A stretch of 15,084 nucleotides of DNA from MWDV01 sp964634255 (GTDB lineage Bacteria; Verrucomicrobiota; Verrucomicrobiia; Limisphaerales; MWDV01): assembly GCA_964634255.1 (NCBI GenBank), contig CAZWJC010000175.1, forward strand, positions 1 to 15,084, given 5' to 3'. How positions within the stretch are numbered: the stretch's first letter is position 1; the number at the start of each line of letters is the position of its first letter. This document shows positions 1 to 8,200 of the stretch, in pieces. Both the position numbers and the translations under genes were made by a program. The notes under the pieces were generated by a model. The model ran no database searches and was not told the origin of the DNA. It saw only the letters and a program-made list of their open reading frames with translations.

Positions 1-264
1 AGGGGTTCTAACCTTAGTACGAGAGGACCGGGTTAGACGCACTTCTGGTGTGGCAGTTGTTCCGTCAGGGGCATCGCTGCGTAGCCATGTGCGGAAGAGA
101 TAAGCGCTGAAAGCATCTAAGTGCCAAGCTCCTCCCAAGATAATGCCTCCCGGACCGCAAGGTCCCGAAAGACACCCGGAAGACTACCGGGTTGATAGGC
201 CAGGGGTATAATCGAAGTAATTCGTTTAGCTGACTGGTACTAATCAGTCGCGCGGCTTGATCGC
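1..264 (+). rRNA. 23S ribosomal RNA, 3' end (partial)
   Basis: The window opens inside 23S rRNA. The universal sarcin-ricin loop AGTACGAGAGGACC is at positions 17-30. It is followed by conserved 3'-domain blocks such as CTGAAAGCATCTAAG (about 107-121), GTTGATAGGCC and GGTACTAAT near the end. The 3' end is placed at about 264 by matching the distance from the sarcin-ricin loop to the end of E. coli 23S; it could be off by several bases. About nine tenths of the gene lies upstream of the window. Confidence 0.97.
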
Positions 265-289
265 TTTTTCCGCTTCGCGGAACAGCGAT
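260..289 (+). other. Hairpin at the 23S 3' end / spacer
   Basis: A two-part hairpin straddles the predicted 23S end. The outer arms are ATCGCT (260-265) and AGCGAT (284-289); the inner arms are TTCCGC (268-273) and GCGGAA (277-282) around a TTC loop. There is no T-run after it, so it is unlikely to be a terminator. A role in rRNA processing (RNase III-like cleavage or 3' end trimming) is the likely reading, by inference. Confidence 0.5.
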
Positions 290-330
290 TTTAACTAGCG
301 AACTGGAACGCCACATTCTGTGTGTAGATT

Positions 331-361
331 TCAACGAACGTGCTCTTTAACAATTCGTTGA
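331..361 (+). promoter_or_regulatory. boxA antitermination site within an inverted repeat (23S-5S spacer)
   Basis: TGCTCTTTAACA at 341-352 matches the boxA sequence of E. coli rRNA operons at all 12 positions, from memory. In that system boxA RNA binds NusB-NusE and makes RNA polymerase resistant to Rho-dependent termination. Here it lies in the 23S-5S spacer, about 70 nt before 5S, and almost fills the 15-nt loop between the perfect 8-bp arms TCAACGAA (331-338) and TTCGTTGA (354-361). The classical sites are in the leader and the 16S-23S spacer, so this would be an additional site. Confidence 0.65.
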
Positions 362-420
362 CGGACTAACTCGGCGGTGGCAGACCGTCGTTCCGGTCGG
401 TTCGGCAACGATTGACGATT

Positions 421-537
421 TTCTGGTGGCCAGAAAGCAGTGGTCCCACCCGTTCCCATTCCGAACACGGCCGTGAAACGCTGCGTTGCCAATGGTAGTG
501 GTCTTATAGATTCCGCGAGAGTAGGTAGCCGCCAGAT
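421..537 (+). rRNA. 5S ribosomal RNA
   Basis: The conserved 5S core CCCATTCCGAACACGG is visible at about 456-471, with a late segment GAGAGTAGGTAGCCGCC. The 5' strand TCTGGTGGC (422-430) pairs with GCCGCCAGA (528-536), closing the standard helix I of a molecule of about 117 nt. It lies about 155 nt after 23S with no tRNA gene between them and is followed directly by a terminator. The exact ends are estimated from the helix and may shift by one to three bases. Confidence 0.96.
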
Positions 538-544
538 CTTTCCT

Positions 545-577
545 AAAAAACCGAGACAAACGTCTCGGTTTTTTTTT
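545..577 (+). terminator. Intrinsic terminator of the rRNA operon, symmetrical
   Basis: The 7-bp stem CCGAGAC (551-557) and GTCTCGG (562-568) encloses an AAAC loop and is followed by nine T (569-577), a textbook intrinsic terminator. Six A (545-550) precede the stem, so on the opposite strand the same hairpin is followed by six T. It could therefore also stop transcription arriving on the minus strand from the five-gene cluster that ends at 729. The plus-strand role is clear; the minus-strand role is inferred. Confidence 0.92.
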
Positions 578-728
578 GCCCGCAAGTCTTTGGGGAGGAC
601 TGTGCTGGGTAGGAGGTGGTATTCGACTGGGATCTAAAGATGGCCAGTGTGTTAGGTCGCTCGGACTTCCGTTCTGGTACGGCACGTAGTGAGCCACAAC
701 GTTGGGACTGGATTTTTGCCCACAAGGA

Positions 729-1253
729 TTACAGATGGTCCTTAAGGCTGGTAGCTTTGTGCTCAAGGAGGATCAATAAGCTGTCTAGCGATGCCTTAAC
801 TGGCACGCGATCGCAGTTCATCAGTGCCTGGCGGCCCGAACCTTCGAAAGACTCTTGGATCTTCCGGCATCGGGCCGCGTATTGCTCGGGCGTGATGCGG
901 CCACCGTGCAGGAACTGTGCAGCGCGGTGGATGTCCTGCTCTGCTTGGTTCAGGCAGGCCTGCAGTTCAGAGGGCAAGCGTACCGTCCCGGTTTGCTCGC
1001 GGGCCCGTTGTTGATCAGCTGGCTTGAGACTCGCGAGGGGCAATCGCCAGGATTGTGCCTTGGTGTTGGTGGATTGGAGGATGACGTGATCACCCTGAAT
1101 GGCAATCAAGCGGGCGGTCAGCACGTGCCCGGCGCGATTGGTCCACGAATCCGCACAAGCGAGTTCTGGGATGAGCAGAGCGACCGCAATCGTGGCTAGG
1201 GCAATCGCGAAGCGCGCGCAGTTGGACGATCTTCGTGGAAAATGCGTGGTCAT
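729..1253 (-). CDS. Secreted SHD1-domain protein
   Basis: A 174-aa protein that begins with a signal peptide: basic residues, a hydrophobic stretch at about 14-30, then a likely cleavage at ACA|DSW near residue 34. Residues about 36-86 match the SHD1 pattern (SLA1 homology domain 1): W-T-x-R-x-G, a small beta-strand core, LPLASLKPADQQ. Such domains are frequent in exported planctomycete and verrucomicrobial proteins of unknown role. Residues 90-174 are predominantly helical, with Cys 100, 129 and 147. The start was chosen at the ATG that overlaps the stop of the preceding gene by ATGA; a longer reading of the frame up to 1643 would run through that gene and lose the signal peptide at the N-terminus. 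This is the last gene of the cluster. The biochemical function is unknown. Confidence 0.82.
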   Translation of the reverse strand: MTTHFPRRSSNCARFAIALATIAVALLIPELACADSWTNRAGHVLTARLIAIQGDHVILQSTNTKAQSWRLPLASLKPADQQRAREQTGTVRLPSELQACLNQAEQDIHRAAQFLHGGRITPEQYAARCRKIQESFEGSGRQALMNCDRVPVKASLDSLLILLEHKATSLKDHL

Positions 1254-2230
1254 TGCGCTTTCAAGCGGAACATTCGGTGTGAGTTGGTTAGCGTATCGAC
1301 AAACAGCCAGGAGTAAAAACCATCGCCGCGCCAGAACCTCTGGAAGGCAGTATTCGTGAGTTTCGTCGTGAACTCCGTTGCTTCCCAATCGGCGAAAGAC
1401 TCTGTCGCTTCCAGTTCGTACGTTTTTGCCCGCACGCTGTAGAAGCCGAGGCCGAAGCTGTTGATCTCCGGCAGATGGACAATGGCGTCCAAGGCGAGCA
1501 AGTCCACCTCCCACGTTGGATCGGTGCCGGCGATGAACTCCGCCTGATTGTTGACTCCGTCTCCGTCGAAATCGTCCCCTGGGCGCACTTGGCTCACGTT
1601 TGTGAATGACCCGTTGGAGGCGAAGAGGATCATCTGCTCCCACGTGTCGGGCAGGCCATCTGCATCGGTGTCGGTGTCGCGGAAGAAATTGATCCGCTGC
1701 CGGTTGCCCGGCGCTCCCACCAGTGGTGAGTGAGCTGGATCTGACACCATGTAATCTTGGCTGCCGATCAGAATCGTGAACGACACGCGCTCTCCCTGCC
1801 GGGCGGCAAAGGTGGCGTAGCGTGTGCCCAGGCCGTCGTCCAAGGCTACCTCGACGCGGTAATTGATCCCCGGGCCCAGACGTTCATCCACCGAGGTCCG
1901 ACCGCACTCGCGTCCGTCCACACGCACGATTACCTGTGCATTGTCTGCCTGGATGTAGGGGCCTCCGTAGGCATTCCGAACCTCACCATAAAATGTGAAC
2001 GCCGGAAGAGGAAACTCGGCAAAAGCTGGAAACCACACCGCGAGGACGGAAAACAAGAAGCAGAAAGACACGGTGTGGTGCCTGCCGGGTGACAAGCGAA
2101 CCGCAAGGTCTGAAGTCTCCGATGGGCTCTGGAGTCCCAACCCGTGGCTTCGACCTTCGATCTTCGGCTTTCTTTTGTGCTTCGAATTTCGAGTTTCGCA
2201 TTTCCGCTCAAGTGGGGAATTCGTTTTCAT
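1250..2230 (-). CDS. Secreted protein with Asp-rich (thrombospondin-3-like) Ca2+-binding repeats
   Basis: A 326-aa product. A hydrophobic signal-like segment lies at 54-71 (SFCFLFSVLAVWFPAFA), unusually far from the start. Residues 78-135 form a beta-rich module with the motif PGINYRVEVALDDG. Two Asp-rich loops follow: DTDTDADGLPDTWE (185-198) and DDFDGDGVNNQAEFIAGTDP (219-238), the D-x-D-x-D-G type seen in thrombospondin type 3 and dockerin-like calcium sites. Residues 264-326 resemble a C-terminal module (AKTYELEATESFADW ... FRLKA) seen in many verrucomicrobial exported proteins. The first ~50 codons contain a 7-bp repeat tract and look non-native; GTG at 2071 or TTG at 2095 are plausible real starts. 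It starts 48 nt after the giant gene and is coupled to the next gene by ATGA. The function is unknown; an extracellular or surface location is inferred. Confidence 0.8.
   Translation of the reverse strand: MKTNSPLERKCETRNSKHKRKPKIEGRSHGLGLQSPSETSDLAVRLSPGRHHTVSFCFLFSVLAVWFPAFAEFPLPAFTFYGEVRNAYGGPYIQADNAQVIVRVDGRECGRTSVDERLGPGINYRVEVALDDGLGTRYATFAARQGERVSFTILIGSQDYMVSDPAHSPLVGAPGNRQRINFFRDTDTDADGLPDTWEQMILFASNGSFTNVSQVRPGDDFDGDGVNNQAEFIAGTDPTWEVDLLALDAIVHLPEINSFGLGFYSVRAKTYELEATESFADWEATEFTTKLTNTAFQRFWRGDGFYSWLFVDTLTNSHRMFRLKAQ
2148..2207 (-). repeat. Imperfect 7-bp tandem repeat (TTCGANN type)
   Basis: On the plus strand the units read CTTCGAC, CTTCGAT, CTTCGGC, then after a break GCTTCGA, ATTTCGA, GTTTCGC, ATTTCCG: a degenerate heptamer repeat of about 60 bp. 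I recall similar GAAATTCGAA-like strings scattered through verrucomicrobial intergenic regions. It lies in frame within the apparent N-terminus of the neighbouring gene (codons about 9-28), giving a Lys/Arg/Ser-rich segment unlike the rest of the protein. Confidence 0.6.
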
Positions 2231-2278
2231 TGAGGGCAGGGGAGTGAGATCGAGATGCCGTTCCAGTTCGGCGGCGCG

Positions 2279-5200
2279 TCAGTTGCCGGCATACGAGTAG
2301 GTTCGGAAGAACAGTTTGATGTCGCTAACTCCGTTGGTGCCATATTGGCCACCGATGAACCAATCCAGCGCCTGATCGCGGTCGTGATGCAGCGTGCCGG
2401 CGGGGATAATGAGCAGCCAGCGGGTGTTCCAGACCGACCGGCCTACCAAGCGCGAGTTGTAGGTCATCTCGCTCGCGTCAAAGCCGCGGTCGTGATAGGC
2501 GCGCATCGAGGGATACCGCCGCGCTTGCGCCCACGCGCTGGTCAGCGTGTCGTAGAGAGGAATCCAGTCTTCTTGATCCAAATCAGTCCTGCCGATCGGG
2601 AACGGCACGGGGATGGCCTGATCGAGCACCTGCCACGTACGCAGGGTGTCGCCCAGGCCGCTCGGCGACCGCATGATGTCCTGGCCCACCGGAATGAGAT
2701 ACACGCGCGGCTGGTTGGCCAGATAGACGTTTTGCGAACCATCCGTCACGCGGTCGTAATCGGTGAACCACACTCCGACGCTGCGGACCTTTGTGGCGAA
2801 GTGCGACGAGTCGTAGGTGTTGTCACCGCCGGCCAGGTCGCGTCCGAAGAAGTTCTTCGCAAAGTCAATCGTTGAGGAGAACGGGATCACGAGCCCGGGC
2901 TCGCGGGCCTGTAAGCCGTCTTGCGACGCGAACGGCAGACAAGATCGGCGGAAGTCTGCGAAGGCGAACAGGTCATCCACCTTGCACTGCACCAATTTCT
3001 GCCGCCACAAGGCGGCGCCCGCGGAGCCGGGCGCGACACGGAACAGTTCTGAGCGCAGCGAGAATCGCCCTGTCTCCGTCTCCGGATTGTTGAAGCCCAG
3101 CCGACCGCGAAGCACCGACCAGTTGGCCGACATGCGGGCGAGGATGTCGGCCAAGCCGGGTTCGCCGATGCCGGTCACGCCAAGCACGGGTTGGCCAGCA
3201 GCCACACGGCCAATCGTGCGGGCGCGGATGATTTCATCCATGAACTCCGTGCCGGGATCGTGCGCGGTTTCGGACGGGAGCAAGCCGGTTTCGTAGTCAT
3301 AGGCTTTCGCTGCCAGGTAGGTGTAGCGGGCAGCCAGTTCGAAAGCGTCGCCGTAGCGGCGCAGGGCGTCGTTGCGGAAGATGCGGAAGGCCATGTCATT
3401 GTAGCGGCTTGACGCAGTCCGCGCGGCGGCGGAGGTGCGGAAGCTCTCCCGCTCCTCCAGCAGTCGTTCGCCTTCGGCGACGGCGGACAGGTAGCCCGTC
3501 TGCGCATCGGAGAGTTTCTGCGCGGCGACGAGCAAACCGCTCGCGCTTTCCCGCTGCTCGCGGGCCGCGTCCATGATGACCTGCCGCATTTCCTCATCCT
3601 CGACGGCGAAGGTGTTCTTGGCGACGAGGGTGTCAATGTCCAACTCCATTGTCCGGTTGGCCGCCTCAAGAAGACCGACGATTGAATCACTGACTCCCAT
3701 GGCGATACCGGATCCAATTCCCCAAGTGCTGTCTTTGTCCAAGACGAGGGGTGGGGCGTCCACGATCTGCGCGTAGGCCAAACTCGCCTCGCAACCCCGC
3801 GCCACCGCATTGGCGACCGCGATCCCCCAAGTCAGACCGGCGGCGATCGAGTTCTCCATCCAAATGGTGTCCTTCTGGTCCTCCATGAGGTCGTGCCAGC
3901 CCGTGCCGCTGCGATGGTACCAATCATACTTCTCCGAAAGCCGCTGGATGTCGTTCCCATATTTGGTTTGCGCCGCGCGCAACTCCAGCAACGCGACCAG
4001 GAACTCATGATAAGCGTGCTGGATGCTGCCTTCCGCCCGGCGCTTGCCGGTCCAGGTGGACGGCTTGATCTGAAGTCCGTTCGCCGCGAGGTGGAAGGTG
4101 ACGTTGGTCGTGTTCGCGGGCAGGGCGTTGCCGAGCATGTCGTTCGCGAGCGCGCTGGCGGAGAAGCTGTAGCTGGCCACGCTGATCGTCCCCACGTCCA
4201 GCCGTTTGTCAAAGCCCAGCGCCTCCAAGTCCACGTACTTGTAGTGGAACAAATCCGGTCCGCTGTAGCCCTGCGCGTAAGTGCCGGTGGGGCCAATATC
4301 GTCGGCGTAGGGATAGCCGAAGATTTCGATCAAGCGGTGCGTGTAATCAAGTTCCTGATCGCCGATGGACTCCTCGAACTGAAGCGCGCTTTCGGACTGT
4401 TGTCGAAGGAGGCGGACCGTGTCCTGGACGGTATCGAACGTGGTCTGTGCGTTGGCGAGCGCGTTCACGGCCCGCCCGTAAATCTGTTCGAAATGCGTTT
4501 TGCCCGCATCAATGTCCGCGGGGCTGATGTCGAACGGCACTGCGCCCCGCGCCAGTCCGAGCGGATTGAGTCCCTGATCCACTTGATCCAACTCGCGTTG
4601 CAGGGCGGAGTACTGAGTGGCGATTTCCCGAAGTGCCTTGACGCTGGAGCGGTCAATGCCGCGGATGTCGCCCTCGACGGCCACATCCACGCGCGAAGTC
4701 GGCGTGAGTGACTGGGCGACGGCCCAATTGTAGAACGCGCCCATGCCGGCGCGGCCAATCCACTCGGCGACGCCCCACGCGCGGCCGGCGTCAGTGTCCA
4801 CACGACTGGTGTAGGCGGCGTCGGCGCTTTCGGTGTAGACCTTGCGACTGGCGCGACGCGCGATCTCAACCCCGGTTCGGGCAAGCGCGGCGGAAGTTTC
4901 GGCGAAGCGGTTCTCGTCGCCGAAGTCGGCGCTGATCGGCTGGTAGCCGAGCAGGAGCGACGTTATGGACGGATCGCCCCAATTGAAGTTCGGATTCCGC
5001 AGCAGGTGGTAGTAGCCCTTGAGCGCGCTGAGGTAATGGCCGTAGGCGTCACCGTGGCCTTGCGGGTAAAGGCCGGCGGCCGTTTCTGCGCTGATGAGGG
5101 ATTCCGCGGGACTGCGGATGTTGTAGTTGACGGCGTAAGCCACTTCGCCGGCGTCGAGACCGCGCGTGAAGTTCCAGAGCAGGCGGTTGTAATAGGGATA

Positions 5201-8200
5201 GTTGGCGACGCCCGGAGCGAGCGCTGCCGTGCCGCGGCCACGCAAGAGCGCCAACTCCTCATCCAGCAACGTCGGCACTTGATTCGCGAAACAGAACAGC
5301 GAGGAGGCGAACGCGCCGTAGTCCAGCGGAAGCACCGCGCCGTTGGCGATGACGGTCGTGCTCCCGAAACCGATGGTCGGATCGAGCGCGTCGGCGAAGG
5401 CTTCGTTGCCGAGCAACATGTAGAGCGCCTGGAGTCGGCTCGTGGCCAGGAGCAATTGCTGGTTCACCGCCGGGCTGTTGATGCCCAAGTCTAGGCTCAA
5501 CCGCTGCGCGCGATTGAACACCGTTTGGTAAAGCTCGATCAGCCCCACCTCGTTGATCGCATCCATGTTCAGCGCCACGTTGCCGACGTAAGGCCGGCCC
5601 GCCTGTTGGATCATGCTGACGCGGGTTTCCGTCGGGTTGTTGTAGAGGTCGCGCAGCCGTTGTTCGAACGGCGTGATCGAGAACAGGACGCGCTGCACCC
5701 AGCCTTCGGCTAGCGCGAAGTCGGCGTAGTCGCTCCAGTTGGTGCCGACGACCGCCACCGCCGGCGAATCTGCCGCGGCCCGGTAGCGCAAGGTGAAGAA
5801 GCGATTGACCAAATCCTGGAGCGTTGCGCCCTGACCGCCGATGCGCAGCCGGGTGAGCCCGTCATCCTGCGCGAAGGGCAGCGAGGGATTGCCCGCTGGC
5901 AGCGTGGGCACGGTGCCGTCGGTGGGAGGGTCCACCGCGACCCATTGAAACTCGAACAGATCCGCGTCGCCCGCGAAGCTCTCGCTGTAGAGGATGTTCA
6001 TCTGCTCCGAGAGCAAGTTCCACGAATCCTTCAGCGGGATGAGGAAGCCGGCGTACAGCTCCGGGCGAACCTTGATGACTTCGACGGAGACGGGCAGGCC
6101 GTGCGAAACGTTGGTGGAGTTGTTGAAGGCCAACGTCACGTGGCCCGCGCCGCGACCAACCGCGGCGAGCGCCAGCTTGTCGAACGGCGCGTTGGGCGGA
6201 ACCTCGACGATGCGGGTCGCCAGTTGAGCGATCTTGGTGCTCCAAGCATTCGTCTTCGCCGGGATCGGGCAAAGCGCCGCGAGTTCGTTGCATTGGCGCG
6301 CACTGAGACGATTTACCAGGAGCCAAGGTTCGCCAGTGGCGGGTTCGTGCAACCGACCGATGAACCGCAGCGCCTTGCGCGTGGGATCGTAGAAGAACCG
6401 GTCGCTCAGGTCGGGCGGCAGGTTGTGAAAGTAAGTCAGCCCCTGACGCACGTAACTGTTGCCGCCGGGGCCGGTCGTGAAGCCGTAATCGGTCAGCGAC
6501 TCGGTGAAGGTCACCTCTTGCGCGACGGTGGGATCGAACAGTGTGACGGAAACGGCGCTGGGATCGGCGCTGTCCACGGCGGATTGCTGATACGCCAGGT
6601 CCACGCTGGCCTGATTCCAAATCTCGGGCAGGCCCGCCGCGGCGCGCGTGAGCGTCTGGCCCACTTTCATTGCCGGGACATTGGTTGGCCACGAGATCGT
6701 CCACGCTACGGGTCGAGGCGTGCCGTGCGTGGGCTCGGCGGGATTGCCGTCCGTTGGCAACCACGGGATCGGCGTTCCGGCGGCAGGTTGCGCGGTGGCT
6801 TGCGGGAACCAGAACCCGAGCTGCATCGGGTAGTAGTTCGTCATCATTACGGTCGCCGTCCCTGTTTCGCCCATACCAGCACCGACGGCCCACCACGTCA
6901 ACTTCCGGTCCCGCCAGGCTTGCGGCGTCGTGGCCCGCGTGGGTTGGACGTTCGGCACCAAGTCCAGCGGGCGCGGTCCCCACAGCGGGTCACCGGCCAC
7001 GGCGTCGTAAGCGAAGGTTGGATACGCCGCATTGGTCCGAACCACGCGGAAGACGTGCATCAGCGGATGCTCCGTCTCGGCGTCAGTGTAGTTGACCAGC
7101 ACGAACGGCGGAGAGGAGGCCGGCGTGTTCAAGTCATCCCGCAACGCGTAGGCCACCCATCCCCCGCGATCCTGACCGATGAGCGCGTGTTCCTCGTTAG
7201 GATTGTAGCCGGGCAGACCCACATTGTTCTGTGCGTAGATGGACACCGTGTCGCCGGATTGAAACGCTGGCGAACCTTCGTTCGAGGCGAGGACGATCTC
7301 AGGCGCGTTGTTCGTGGCCCAAACATTGGTGTAGGCGCAAGCCCACGCGGGGAAATAAACGGGCTCGGGCATGTCAGCCTGTTGCACCGCTTGCGCCCAC
7401 CAGACTTCGATGCGACCGCCGTTCACGCCAAAAATGTAGGTCTCGGCGTTGGGCGCTTCGGTGCTGGGATAGCGGTAGACAGCCGCATTGTGGGGCGCGC
7501 GCCCGGCAGGATCGTAGATGTAACCGTGTTCGGCAGAGAATCCGTTGCTGGCGGCGAAAACCGTCGCGCCGGGTTGCACGAAGCTGGCACTCGCAAAGTC
7601 CCCGTGGTGATTGCCCCCCGCCACGTCTAGCAACACCGGACTGCTGCCTTCGCTCTCGATGGGATACCAGGCCAGCAGGTTGGTGAGGCCGTCGCCCGTC
7701 AGCGAACGCGTCGTGGCCAGAACTACTTCCTCCGGCGTCAACGCACTGCGCCAGAGCCGGACTTCGTCGAGCTTGCCGCTGAAGTGGTTCGTCGAGTGCC
7801 AGCCCATCTTCAGGGCAGCCTGTGGCGCGATGCGTTCGCCTTCGCCCAACCCGACGCTGGACTCCTCGTGGCCGTTCAGGTAGAGCACCGCGGCGTTGCT
7901 GCTCACCGTGAGGGCAGTGTGATACCAAAGCCCGTTCGTGAGCGCCGTGAAACCAGTCGCTTCAGCCAGGGGCAGCGCGTTGGTTTGACCAAGTTTAGCC
8001 GTGAGTCGTCCGTAGCCGTCCACTGCCAGCACGAAGCCCCAGGCGTTGCTGTCCCAACCCCGGCTGAGGAGTGGCTTGAGTTTCCCGTCGCTGGCATTCG
8101 CGACCGAGAACCAGCATTCGGTGGTGAACGCGTTCGTCGTGAAGTCCGGCAGGTTGGTGGCCGTGGCCTGCGCCGCTGCGCCGTCGAACGCCAGCGCCTC

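Noticed and set aside
573..726. Near-repeat TTTTTGCCCGCAAG / TTTTTGCCCACAAG at about 573-586 and 713-726
   Set aside because: The first copy is made partly from the terminator T-run; a 14-nt similarity is too short to call a real repeat or attachment site.
65..766. Short open frames across the rRNA region and spacer
   Set aside because: They overlap 23S, 5S and the terminator; the RNA genes explain the sequence.
1254..1643. N-terminal extension of the SHD1 gene frame up to 1643
   Set aside because: It would lie inside the coding region of the preceding gene, and the signal peptide sits directly after the ATG at 1253.
5862..6983. 373-codon minus-strand frame overlapping the giant gene
   Set aside because: It is an Arg/Ala/Pro-rich out-of-frame reading of the giant gene with no recognisable motif.
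5945..7630. 561-codon open frame on the plus strand opposite the giant gene
   Set aside because: It is fully antisense to the 2456-aa frame, is very rich in Arg/Val/Gly as expected of a GC-rich shadow frame, and shows no domain.
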